This document shows positions 7,581 to 14,917 of a stretch of 21,444 nt of DNA, piece by piece. Position numbers and translations under genes: made by a program. This DNA comes from JABSOG01 sp041583135 (lineage in GTDB: Bacteria; Pseudomonadota; Gammaproteobacteria; Enterobacterales; Alteromonadaceae), in NCBI GenBank assembly GCA_041583135.1, contig JBFHGJ010000100.1, forward strand, positions 1-21,444, read 5' to 3'. A model generated the notes under the pieces. It was not told the origin of the DNA. It saw nothing but the letters and a program-made list of their open reading frames with translations, and ran no database searches. Positions within the stretch are counted from its first letter, which is position 1; each line of letters starts with the position of its first letter.

Positions 7581-10353
7581 GAAATTTTTACAGCCAAAAT
7601 GGAAACACAAAGACCCTGAGGTGAGACTCAAAGCGCTGGAGAGTTTGGCGTTGGAGTTGGATAAAAACCGCGAAACTCTGAACCAACTTGCCTTTAACGA
7701 TCCTAGCGATAAAGTACGTCGCAGCGCACTACAACAGTTAAACGATTTTGACACTTGGCTTAAAGCCAGCGAAGTGGAAAAAAGCGACTGGATCAAAAAA
7801 GCTGCCAACGACCATATTCGCAAAGGATTGTTGGGAGAGGCCGACTTTTCGCTCGATGAGCAGACCAAAGCGCAGTTTATCGACAACTGCAACAAAAGTG
7901 AGTTGCTTGAGGAGTTGGCGCTAAAGGACAATAACGAAAAAACACGGCTTAAGTTGTTGTTAAAGCTAAAAAAAGAGAGTCTTTTAGGCAATGTCGTACA
8001 AGACAAAAACAGCAGTGATTGGCTGAAAAAGTCGATATTGGAAACCGTCTCAGACTTGCCGGTATTAGAAAAGTGGCTGAAAAAGGCCGATGAATCGATA
8101 AAACCGGTTATCGCGCAAAAGGTGGCAGACATTAAAGCGGCTCTAGAAAAGCCGGTGCAGTTAAAGCAGGATGTCTCCTTGGTGCTGGCCAAACTCAACG
8201 CCTTAAAAGACAAAGCCGATTTTGAAGAAATCGAAAAGCGTCGTGCTCAGTTGCAGCTTGAATGGTCTACTCTCAAAGAGACGTTTGATGTGCTCTCACA
8301 ACAGGAGTTGCGTGAGTTCAATGCCAAATACGACAAGATAAATCAAAGTATCGAAAACATCATTGCCCCGATGAAAGCGCGCTTTGCTGCCGAGCAGGCC
8401 AAAGCGAAAGAGGCGATGCAGCGCAAAGAAAATGAAAGCAAGGTGGCGGCGCAATTGGCCGAGGTTGAATCGAGCCTGACCAATGCCATCAGTGAGAACG
8501 ATAACCTCGATATGGCGCGCTATCGCCAGTCTCTCAAAGACATTAGCCAGCAGTTGCAAAACCTCAATATTGGCGACGAAGCGAAAAAGCGCTTTAGCGG
8601 GCAAATCGAACAGTTCTATCACAAGGTTGAACAAATTCCGTTGATCAGCGAGTGTATGAGTGAGGCGCTAAGACTGATCTCGATGCTGTCGAACATGAAA
8701 GTGCCGAGCAATAGTGAAGAGCTACAGCAGGTTTATGACAGCTACCTCGATTTTAAAAAACAATGGCGTGCCAATGAACGCAAAGTCGGTCTTGCCTTTC
8801 CACAGACCATCAGAACGGCATACGAAGAACTGCACAGTCGTTGGGAGCAAGCCATTGAGCCTTTGAAAAAGGAGCAGGAACAATTGCTAGGTCAAACCCG
8901 CAAAGGGTTATCGGATCTTAAATTCTTGCTCAGTAGCGGTAAATACCGCCGTGCCTTTGGCCTGTTCAATAAAGTCAGTGCGGGTTTTGCCCAGCTTACT
9001 GAGTCACAGCAAAAGATGGTTGCCCGTACGTATGAGCAGGTGCAGCAAAAGATTGAAGAACTGGCCGATTTGCAGTCATATATCGCCGAACCAAGAAAGC
9101 AGGAATTGCTCGAGCAGATAACGGCGCTTGCCGATAAGCCCCTCGATGATCCGAAGGCACAAGCCGATAAGGTGAAATTCATTCGTAAGACCTGGAATAG
9201 CCTAGGTCGTGGTCAGGATGAAAAGTCACAGGCAATGAACGAGCAGTTTAATCAGGTTTGTGAACGAGCCTTTGAAGTTTGCCGTCAGTTTTACGCCGAG
9301 CAGGAAGCACAAAGACAAGCCAATTTGGCCACTAAAGAAACCATTTGCCAACAACTTGCTGACCTTGGCGAGCTGCTAAATGGAGAGTCAGTCCCTTGGC
9401 AAGATATTGAGTCTGGCCTGTCTAAAGTGCGCAAGCAGTGGCAAGAGGCGGGCGATGTTGACCGTGAAAAGGTGGCCGAGATAAACAACCGTTACTTTGA
9501 GTTGCTTGATCCGCTGCAAAAGGCTCTGAAAGGCCACCATCAGCAAAATGCCGAGCAAAAACAGCAATTGCTCGACCAAGCCCAAGGCCTGCTCGAAGCT
9601 GACGACGTATTTGAAGCCGCCAATGAGCTCAAAGCGCTGCAACAAAGCTGGAAACGCATCGGTTTTGCCGGCGCTAAGGTCGATGGTGCGATTTGGCGCA
9701 AGTTTAGACAGGTGAACGATCAGATCTTTGCTCGTCGTGATGCCATCAAAAATGAGCGCAATGAGCAAAATCAAGAGCGTTTTTTACAGTTACAGCAGCA
9801 GCTTAGCGCCGTCGAAGACATTGTGTTAAACGGTGAAGACCTAGCCGAGCTGCAACAACAGCAGGCTGCGCTCAGAGCCATTGAAGATGAGATAGCCAAA
9901 GAGCCAAAACCGCTGGCGGCCAAATTGGGTCCGGTTGCCGGCAAGCTCAATGGGCTTATCAACACCCGTAAAAAAGAGTTGCAGTTGGCGGCCGATAGAG
10001 AAAACTACGTCGCGTTGTTTGCTCAGCTTGAACAGTTTGGCAAAACCGGCGAAATAGACCCTGAGATCGAATCACAGCCACAATGGAATGACCTGATCAG
10101 TAAGGCGCCGCAACAAGGTGATAGCCATTTGCGCTATGATCTGACCATACAGTTGGAGATAGTGCATGGCGCCGAGTCGCCGGTGCGCGATACCGACCGC
10201 AGAATGGCGCTGCAAATGGCGTTATTGAGCGATAAGTTAAATGCCGGTGAAATAGCAGGCCATCAGGCGCTATTGAAAGATTGGATTAAAGTTGGTCGTT
10301 TGGCAGCAGATGAGCAAGAACTGCTCGAAAGAGTCAAAGCCCTTTATCTATGA
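7570..10353 (+). CDS. Large DUF349 repeat protein with HEAT-like N-terminus
   Basis: Protein of 927 residues, predicted cytosolic and almost entirely helical. Residues about 12-170 look like HEAT-type repeats (DPEVRLKALESLAL, then DKVRRSALQQL). From about 200 to the end it has several DUF349 units, recognised by W..lg...... F...c..f patterns: LEWSTLKETFD (230-240), KKQWRANERKVG (about 396), RKTWNSLGRG (about 538), RKQWQEAGDVD (about 620) and QQSWKRIGFAG (about 690). Long Gln/Glu/Lys-rich coiled-coil helices lie between them. Function is unknown. The frame is open from 7465, but ATG 7570 (MIFKKFLQPKWK) has AAGGT upstream and overlaps the DUF1315 stop by 11 bases, pointing to translational coupling. 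The terminator at 10359 ends the unit. Confidence 0.88.
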   Translation: MIFKKFLQPKWKHKDPEVRLKALESLALELDKNRETLNQLAFNDPSDKVRRSALQQLNDFDTWLKASEVEKSDWIKKAANDHIRKGLLGEADFSLDEQTKAQFIDNCNKSELLEELALKDNNEKTRLKLLLKLKKESLLGNVVQDKNSSDWLKKSILETVSDLPVLEKWLKKADESIKPVIAQKVADIKAALEKPVQLKQDVSLVLAKLNALKDKADFEEIEKRRAQLQLEWSTLKETFDVLSQQELREFNAKYDKINQSIENIIAPMKARFAAEQAKAKEAMQRKENESKVAAQLAEVESSLTNAISENDNLDMARYRQSLKDISQQLQNLNIGDEAKKRFSGQIEQFYHKVEQIPLISECMSEALRLISMLSNMKVPSNSEELQQVYDSYLDFKKQWRANERKVGLAFPQTIRTAYEELHSRWEQAIEPLKKEQEQLLGQTRKGLSDLKFLLSSGKYRRAFGLFNKVSAGFAQLTESQQKMVARTYEQVQQKIEELADLQSYIAEPRKQELLEQITALADKPLDDPKAQADKVKFIRKTWNSLGRGQDEKSQAMNEQFNQVCERAFEVCRQFYAEQEAQRQANLATKETICQQLADLGELLNGESVPWQDIESGLSKVRKQWQEAGDVDREKVAEINNRYFELLDPLQKALKGHHQQNAEQKQQLLDQAQGLLEADDVFEAANELKALQQSWKRIGFAGAKVDGAIWRKFRQVNDQIFARRDAIKNERNEQNQERFLQLQQQLSAVEDIVLNGEDLAELQQQQAALRAIEDEIAKEPKPLAAKLGPVAGKLNGLINTRKKELQLAADRENYVALFAQLEQFGKTGEIDPEIESQPQWNDLISKAPQQGDSHLRYDLTIQLEIVHGAESPVRDTDRRMALQMALLSDKLNAGEIAGHQALLKDWIKVGRLAADEQELLERVKALYL

Positions 10354-10358
10354 TAGTT

Positions 10359-10399
10359 AAAGCCCGGATTCAGCGTTTGACGTTGGATCCGGGCTTTTT
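10359..10399 (+). terminator. Intrinsic terminator of the DUF349 operon
   Basis: An 11-bp stem AAAGCCCGGAT (10359-10369) / ATCCGGGCTTT (10387-10397) extends inward by CAGCG/CGTTG and is followed by a run of five T (10395-10399). It begins six bases after the DUF349 stop. This is the clearest intrinsic terminator in the window. Confidence 0.9.
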
Positions 10400-10443
10400 G
10401 TTATTGCATCACCCTGTTTGCTTAAAGCCATCCCTTGCAACAA

Positions 10444-10478
10444 AAGTAGTGAAGGCGCCTGGCACCCTCACATTACTT
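10444..10478 (-). terminator. Probable pykA terminator
   Basis: On the minus strand, just after the pykA stop at 10485, a hairpin can form from outer arms AAGTA (10444-10448) and TACTT (10474-10478) and an inner arm pair GTGAAGG/CCCTCAC with two mismatches. The minus strand then reads TTTTG. The stem is imperfect and the T-run short, so efficiency is uncertain. Confidence 0.5.
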
Positions 10479-10484
10479 GCCGAA

Positions 10485-11921
10485 TCAATCGACTTTAATA
10501 ATCTTGCAGGTATTAGTCGCGCCAACGGTTTCCATCACATCGCCGTGAGTTAAAATCAACAGATCACCTGTTTCAACAGCCCCTTGCGCCTTCAACGTTA
10601 CTATTACGCCGGTGATCAAGCTGTTCATGTTGTGTTTGCTTGAGTCGAAGTAAACCGGATAGACGCCGCGATAAAGAGCGACTTTATCCAAGGTGCGCTG
10701 ATGTTGCGACAGCGAGTAGATGGTATGGCTTGAGGTGATACGCGACATGATCTTGGCGGTATAACCCGATTCGGTCAGCGCCACAATGGCCTTAACCCCT
10801 TTTAAGTGATTGGCCGCATACATGGCCGATAAAGCGATGGTTTCGGCTATCTCAGAAAACTCGATATCCAACCGGTGGTTAGACGATTGCACCTTGGGGT
10901 GGATTTCTGCGCCGATACAAATTCGGCCCATACTCTTGATGGCTTCAACCGGGTACTTACCGGCGGCAGATTCAGCTGACAACATCACCGCGTCGGTACC
11001 ATCAAGCACCGCATTGGCTACATCCATAACCTCCGCTCGGGTCGGCATTGGGTTTTCAATCATCGATTCCATCATTTGCGTGGCGGTGATCACCACTTTG
11101 TTGAGCTGTCTTGAGCGGGCAATAATGCGCTTTTGTTGTGCGACCAAAGCGGCATCGCCAATTTCAACCCCTAAGTCGCCCCTGGCGACCATCACCACAT
11201 CTGAGGCGCGAATAATGTCGTCCAAGGTCTCATCATCGGCGACGGCTTCGGCGCGCTCAACTTTAGCAACTAGGCGAGTATCAAGACCGGCTTGTTGAGT
11301 GAGTTTACGGGCTTGGCGCATATCATCGCCACAACGAGGGAAGGAGACTGCGAGAAAATCGACATTGATCTGCGCCGCCGTCTTAATGTCTTCTAAATCT
11401 TTTTCAGTCAGGGCAGGGGCCGACAGTCCGCCGCCTAAACGGTTGATGCCTTTGTTGTTCGATAGCGGACCGCCGACGATAACCTCGGTGATCACTCTAT
11501 CGCCTTCAACGGCTGTAACTTTAAGCTGCACGCGACCATCATCGAGTAACAAAATGTCGTCGCTGCCAACATCTTTAGGCAACTCTTTATAGTCGATACC
11601 CACCTGATTGACGTCGCCTTTGCCGGATTCAAGGCTGGCATCCAACACAAACTGTTTGCCGACTTCAAGCATGACTTTGCCTTCGGCAAATTTCGATACG
11701 CGAATTTTTGGGCCTTGTAAATCGCCTAAAACGGCAGTGTATAACCCCAACTCTTTAGAAATGGCACGTACTGCTTTGGCGCGCTTAATGTGGTCTTCAG
11801 CCACCCCATGAGAGAAATTCAGCCGAAAGACGTTGGCACCGGCGGCAATGACTTCTCGTAAAATTTCGGGGTTATCTGTGGCGGGACCGAGGGTAGCGAC
11901 TATTTTGGTTCTGCGAAGCAT
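10485..11921 (-). CDS. pykA: Pyruvate kinase, PykA type
   Basis: Last step of glycolysis: phosphoenolpyruvate plus ADP gives pyruvate plus ATP, in the cytosol. The 478 residues follow E. coli PykA (480) closely, more than PykF. The A domain has NFSHG (35-39), the signature with catalytic lysine LVAKVERAEAV (217-227, Lys220), metal site MVARGDLGVE (244-253) and VITATQMMESM (277-287). The B domain lies at about 70-165 and the C domain from about 345 to the end (TESGYTA, FDSSKHN, THGDVMETVG). A strong GGAGAG site precedes the ATG. It is monocistronic, divergent from msrB. A HexR operator would be expected near pykA in this order, but I could not find a good one. Confidence 0.96.
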   Translation of the reverse strand: MLRRTKIVATLGPATDNPEILREVIAAGANVFRLNFSHGVAEDHIKRAKAVRAISKELGLYTAVLGDLQGPKIRVSKFAEGKVMLEVGKQFVLDASLESGKGDVNQVGIDYKELPKDVGSDDILLLDDGRVQLKVTAVEGDRVITEVIVGGPLSNNKGINRLGGGLSAPALTEKDLEDIKTAAQINVDFLAVSFPRCGDDMRQARKLTQQAGLDTRLVAKVERAEAVADDETLDDIIRASDVVMVARGDLGVEIGDAALVAQQKRIIARSRQLNKVVITATQMMESMIENPMPTRAEVMDVANAVLDGTDAVMLSAESAAGKYPVEAIKSMGRICIGAEIHPKVQSSNHRLDIEFSEIAETIALSAMYAANHLKGVKAIVALTESGYTAKIMSRITSSHTIYSLSQHQRTLDKVALYRGVYPVYFDSSKHNMNSLITGVIVTLKAQGAVETGDLLILTHGDVMETVGATNTCKIIKVD

Positions 11922-12158
11922 CTGTGCTCTCCGAGTGGGTAGTTGTTTTTAATGTTCGTTTGGATTGATTCAACTGGCAATTTTAACCTAAAGCAAATAA
12001 ATTTGGGGCAGTTAGCGATGAAAATAGCTGTGCTCTATGGCCCTTCCTTACGCAAAGTTCAGGTTATCTTAGGTTGATGTCATTTTAATGTATTCAAAAG
12101 ACAATAACAGTCAAATCCTCTGCATACGAATTCAAGTGCTGAAAACTTATGCATCAAT

Positions 12159-12177
12159 GTTGCAACCAGTGTGCAAC
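12159..12177. promoter_or_regulatory. Palindromic candidate operator upstream of msrB
   Basis: GTTGCA (12159-12164) and TGCAAC (12172-12177) form a 6-bp inverted repeat with 7 bases between them. The left copy is itself part of the 8-bp palindrome GTTGCAAC. It ends six bases upstream of the predicted -35, a usual place for an activator or repressor. No regulator is assigned. Confidence 0.35.
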
Positions 12178-12183
12178 AGAATT

Positions 12184-12212
12184 TTGCCTGATGGCGCTTA
12201 GCTGGCTATTAT
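12184..12212 (+). promoter_or_regulatory. Predicted sigma-70 promoter of msrB
   Basis: TTGCCT (12184-12189) and TATTAT (12207-12212) are separated by exactly 17 bases. The expected transcript start at about 12219 leaves a leader of roughly 43 nt before the msrB ATG. Confidence 0.6.
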
Positions 12213-12261
12213 AGGTCATCAGCGGCACAATTACCCACACTTAAATCAAGGAGTTGCTTCA

Positions 12262-12651
12262 ATGACAAAGCTAACCGAACAACAATGGCGTGAGCGTTTG
12301 AGCGATGAGCAATATCGAGTGACCCGGCAAAAAGGCACTGAGCCGCCTTTTAGCGGCGAGTATCTCAATAATAAAGCGACAGGTGAGTATCATTGTGTTT
12401 GTTGTGACAGCCTATTGTTTTATTCGGACAGCAAGTTTGATTCAGGCTGTGGCTGGCCAAGCTTTTTTGAAGCGGCCAGTGAAAGTTGCATCAATTACGT
12501 TGAAGACTTTAGCCATGGGATGCACCGTATCGAGATCTTATGCAGCCAGTGTGATGCCCACTTAGGTCATGTGTTTGACGATGGCCCGGCGCCGACTGGT
12601 AAGCGCTATTGCCTTAACTCCCTTGCGATGCGCTTTGAACCTTATGCGTAA
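12262..12651 (+). CDS. msrB: Peptide-methionine (R)-S-oxide reductase MsrB
   Basis: Repairs the R-epimer of methionine sulfoxide in proteins, using thioredoxin, in the cytosol. The 129 residues form a complete single-domain MsrB. The structural zinc site has Cys45/Cys48 (CVCC) and Cys94/Cys97 (CSQC). The active-site motif is RYCLNS with catalytic Cys117, and the GCGWPSFF motif carries the probable resolving Cys63. His100 and HVFDDGP complete the active site. The ATG has a strong AAGGAG site. The stop overlaps the next gene by eight bases. No MsrA domain is fused. Regulation probably comes from the promoter at 12184 and the palindrome above it. Confidence 0.96.
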   Translation: MTKLTEQQWRERLSDEQYRVTRQKGTEPPFSGEYLNNKATGEYHCVCCDSLLFYSDSKFDSGCGWPSFFEAASESCINYVEDFSHGMHRIEILCSQCDAHLGHVFDDGPAPTGKRYCLNSLAMRFEPYA

Positions 12652-13060
12652 GAACAAAAAACGCGGCAAAGCCTCAGAGCAAGCTAAGCCTGAAAGAATG
12701 CCTCTATACATTGTCGCCGCAATTACGGTGATGCTGATCTTAGGCTGGTATTTGAATTCAACAAAAGAGCAGCCGCTTGGCTTGCTACACAAGTCTATCC
12801 ACTGTAATCAGGGGACTTGCCTGTTTAGCGCCAAAGTCAAAAACCTTGAAGCTAAAACCATTTATGGCTATTTACAGATAAAGGCGCTTAAGAAAAAGCA
12901 TCATGCAAACAGTGGGGCTATTACCAATGAAAATCTGGCGGTGAACAGAGTCATCTTTGAGATAGCCTCTAAGGAAGAAAAAGAGGTGAGTGGACAGTTC
13001 AAGATCCTTGGCAGAGCTGATCAGTTTATCTGGTATGTGGCGGAACAAAAAGAGGACTGA
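12644..13060 (+). CDS. Small single-pass membrane protein overlapping msrB
   Basis: Unrecognised protein of 138 residues. A basic N-terminus (MRKNKKRGKASEQAKPER) leads into one hydrophobic helix (about 20-37, PLYIVAAITVMLILGWYL), then a soluble domain of about 100 residues that should face the periplasm by the positive-inside rule. The domain has two cysteines spaced HCNQGTC (about 54-59) that could form a disulfide, and later mixed alpha/beta-like charged sequence. The ATG 12644 overlaps the msrB stop (ATGCGTAA), which suggests translational coupling. A second ATG (MPLYIV) with GAAAG before it is also possible. The frame is open upstream from 12569, but that part lies inside msrB. Cotranscription with msrB hints at a redox or envelope role, with no direct evidence. 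Confidence 0.65.
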   Translation: MRKNKKRGKASEQAKPERMPLYIVAAITVMLILGWYLNSTKEQPLGLLHKSIHCNQGTCLFSAKVKNLEAKTIYGYLQIKALKKKHHANSGAITNENLAVNRVIFEIASKEEKEVSGQFKILGRADQFIWYVAEQKED

Positions 13061-13084
13061 GTTGCCGCTAGAGGCGACAACTCA
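13058..13084. terminator. Hairpin between convergent genes
   Basis: TGAGTTG (13058-13064) pairs with CAACTCA (13078-13084), and CGC/GCG continue the stem after one mismatch around a 5-base loop. It overlaps the stop of the membrane-protein gene. On the minus strand CTTTTT follows after a few bases, which would serve suhB (ending 13105). On the plus strand no T-run follows. Confidence 0.5.
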
Positions 13085-13104
13085 CTTAACACTTAACAAT
13101 GGGT

Positions 13105-13908
13105 TTAGCGGGTTAACGCTTCACCAAGGTGAGGGCGCATCGCCAGCACCATTTCTTTGGCGATCTTAGGGTTGGCAGCGATAATGTTGCCGCTTTTATC
13201 TTGGTTTGGGCCGCCAGCAAAGTCACAGCTCATGCCGCCAGATTCTTTCACCATCAACTGACCGGCTGCGGTATCCCACGGCTTAAGACCGATTTCCCAG
13301 TAACCATCGACACGACCGGCAGCTACATAGGCCAAGTCTAATGCCGCAGAGCCTGCACGGCGAATATCAGAGGCGTCTAAATAAAGCGCCTTGAAAGTTT
13401 CAAGGTAGGCATCTAAATGATGTTTGGCTTTGTGAGGGAAACCGGTGGCAAGTACAGTGCCTTGCAATTCTTTACCTTTTGAACAACGAATGCGGTAGCC
13501 GTTCAATTGGGCTCCTTGACCACGAGAGGCTGTGAATAACTCACCACGAATGGGGTCGAAGATCACGGCTTGGTCAAGTTTGCCTTTGACTTTAAGGGCG
13601 ATAGAGACACAAAAGTGAGGAATGCCTTTGATAAAATTGGTGGTGCCGTCAAGCGGGTCAACCACCCATTGGTAGTCTTCATTGGTGCCTTGGTTTACAC
13701 CAAATTCTTCACCGACGATGCTGTGCTCTGGATAAGATTTACGGATAGTGGCGATGATCGCCTTTTCCGCTTCGCGGTCTACATTGGTTACAAAGTCGTT
13801 GCTGCCTTTTTGGGTGGTTTCAACTAAGTCCAATTCTTCAAAAGCGCGAGCAATGATTTTGCCGGCATTACGCGCAGCACGAACCGCAATGTTTAACATC
13901 GGATGCAT
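13105..13908 (-). CDS. suhB: SuhB, inositol monophosphatase family
   Basis: Mg-dependent inositol-1-monophosphatase fold. In E. coli SuhB also joins the NusA/B/E/G transcription complex on boxA RNA and helps rRNA synthesis and folding. The 267 residues match E. coli SuhB in length and from the first residues (MHPMLNIAVRAAR). Metal-site residues are Glu67, Asp84 and Asp87 in WVVDPLDGTTNF, and Asp212 in PWDTAAG. The frame opens at a TTG at 13938, but ATG 13908 has the family start and an AAGG site. It is divergent from trmJ, as in E. coli. Its leader carries a near-consensus promoter, a hairpin at the predicted 5' end and a boxA-like element, annotated separately. Confidence 0.96.
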   Translation of the reverse strand: MHPMLNIAVRAARNAGKIIARAFEELDLVETTQKGSNDFVTNVDREAEKAIIATIRKSYPEHSIVGEEFGVNQGTNEDYQWVVDPLDGTTNFIKGIPHFCVSIALKVKGKLDQAVIFDPIRGELFTASRGQGAQLNGYRIRCSKGKELQGTVLATGFPHKAKHHLDAYLETFKALYLDASDIRRAGSAALDLAYVAAGRVDGYWEIGLKPWDTAAGQLMVKESGGMSCDFAGGPNQDKSGNIIAANPKIAKEMVLAMRPHLGEALTR

Positions 13909-13925
13909 ATAAAAGACTACCTTTT

Positions 13926-13937
13926 TATCAAAGAACA
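13926..13937 (-). promoter_or_regulatory. boxA-like element in suhB leader
   Basis: The minus strand reads TGTTCTTTGATA, 9 of 12 bases equal to the E. coli rrn boxA TGCTCTTTAACA. It lies directly upstream of the AAGG ribosome site of suhB. In E. coli suhB is autoregulated by Nus factors acting on boxA in its own leader, so placement and neighbour both fit. Nine of twelve in an AT-rich leader can occur by chance. Confidence 0.5.
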
Positions 13938-13957
13938 AATGAAAGCGTAAAAAATAA

Positions 13958-13976
13958 CCGCTTCTAATTTAAGCGG
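13958..13976 (-). promoter_or_regulatory. Hairpin with T-run at suhB transcript start
   Basis: CCGCTT and AAGCGG form a 6-bp stem with a 7-base loop. On the minus strand TTATTTTTTA follows at once, which looks like an intrinsic terminator. With the promoter at 13982-14009 the transcript would start within one or two bases of the stem. It is therefore either a 5' stabilising hairpin or an attenuator of the suhB leader. Confidence 0.55.
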
Positions 13977-13981
13977 CGCGT

Positions 13982-14009
13982 ATTGTAATTGATTTGAGAT
14001 AAATGTCAA
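13982..14009 (-). promoter_or_regulatory. Sigma-70 promoter of suhB
   Basis: On the minus strand TTGACA (14009-14004, perfect consensus) and TACAAT (13987-13982, five of six) are 16 bases apart. The predicted start is near 13975, giving a leader of about 67 nt to the ATG at 13908. This is the best promoter in the window by eye. Confidence 0.75.
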
Positions 14010-14045
14010 ATCCAGCCGATTAGCCACACGTTCATATCGATCTTT

Positions 14046-14059
14046 CGCCATAAATGGCG
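14046..14059. promoter_or_regulatory. 14-bp palindrome between suhB and trmJ promoters
   Basis: CGCCAT and ATGGCG flank two A. It is a perfect palindrome about 37 bases upstream of the suhB -35 and about 140 upstream of trmJ. No T-run follows on either side. It could be an operator shared by the divergent genes; no regulator is recognised. Confidence 0.3.
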
Positions 14060-14199
14060 CTCTACATGCTAAAGGTGATTAAAAAGCATAAAAAATAACG
14101 CAATTTTATAAACCGATTCTTTGCTGTTGGCGCTGATATGTTAAACTCGCGCTTTGCCAAGTGATCCCTCAAATTCTATTCCAAAGGAATGCCCTATAC

Positions 14200-14913
14200 A
14201 TGCTCGATAAAATTCGCATCGTTTTGGTTAATACCTCTCATACCGGCAACATAGGTTCGGTAGCGCGCGCCATGAAAACCATGGGCCTGTCTAAGCTCTA
14301 TCTGGTTGACCCGGTTAACCCGCCTGACAGCCATTCTTCGGCTTTGGCTGCCGGTGCCACCGATATTCTAGCCAACGCCATTACCGTCAATACGCTACAA
14401 GAGGCCATCACCGATTGTGGTTTGGTGGTTGGCACCAGTGCCCGCAACCGCACCTGGTCTTGGCCAATGTTAGACCCAAGAGAATGTGCCAAAAAAATGC
14501 TTGATGAAGCGCCTTCCTACGAGGTCGCTCTGGTGTTTGGCCGTGAGAACAATGGCTTAAGCAATGAGGAATTACAACAGTGTCAATTCCATGTTTGCCT
14601 ACCAGCGAACCCAGAATACAGCTCGCTAAATTTGGCGATGGCAGTGCAGACTTTGTGTTATGAGCTGCGTATGACCTATCTTGAGCGTCAAGATGACTAC
14701 CCAGAACAAGCGCAGCCCTACCCATTGTCAGAAGATTTAGAAGGCTTTTATGAGCACCTTGAGCAAACCCTGCTTGAAACCGGCTTTGTGGTTAAGGCTC
14801 ACCCCGGTCAGGTGATAATGAAGCTGCGCCGATTGTTTAATCGCGCACGTCCAGAAAAACAAGAATTGAATATTTTACGAGGCATTTTGTCGTCGATTCA
14901 AAAGAGGCAGTAA
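14200..14913 (+). CDS. trmJ: tRNA (cytidine/uridine-2'-O)-methyltransferase TrmJ
   Basis: SPOUT-class methyltransferase that 2'-O-methylates position 32 of several tRNAs using S-adenosylmethionine. It has 237 residues (E. coli 246). Motif 1 is NTSHTGNIGSVARAM (11-25, with the catalytic Arg at 23). The trefoil-knot SAM-binding motifs are LVFGRENNGL (111-120) and ANPEYSSLNLAMAV (136-149). A C-terminal helical extension ends SSIQKRQ. The frame opens at GTG 14161, but ATG 14200 begins the conserved LDKIRIVLVNTSH, with AAAGGA upstream. A possible promoter (TTGCTG 14121, TAAACT 14142, spacing only 15) is weak. It sits four bases before cysE, clearly one operon. Confidence 0.95.
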   Translation: MLDKIRIVLVNTSHTGNIGSVARAMKTMGLSKLYLVDPVNPPDSHSSALAAGATDILANAITVNTLQEAITDCGLVVGTSARNRTWSWPMLDPRECAKKMLDEAPSYEVALVFGRENNGLSNEELQQCQFHVCLPANPEYSSLNLAMAVQTLCYELRMTYLERQDDYPEQAQPYPLSEDLEGFYEHLEQTLLETGFVVKAHPGQVIMKLRRLFNRARPEKQELNILRGILSSIQKRQ

Positions 14914-14917
14914 GCCA

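Larger units (their letters stand above)
11922..12261. other. 340-bp divergent intergenic region pykA/msrB
   Basis: No gene is visible in any frame. The right side holds a good promoter for msrB (12184-12212) with a palindrome above it (12159-12177). The left part is AT-rich and must hold the pykA promoter; minus-strand TTGCCA and ATTAAA elements exist but are spaced 21 bases apart, so I do not call it. Confidence 0.6.

Noticed and set aside
10350..10553. 67-codon plus-strand frame after the DUF349 gene
   Set aside because: It runs through the intrinsic terminator and into the end of pykA on the other strand; chance frame.
12075..12095. Possible HexR operator for pykA (TGTCATTTTAATGTA)
   Set aside because: Only about 9 of 15 bases agree with the motif and the symmetry is poor.
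13958..13976. Reading the hairpin plus T-run as a terminator of a minus-strand gene to its right
   Set aside because: The next gene on that side (trmJ) is on the plus strand, and the suhB promoter lies directly upstream of the hairpin.
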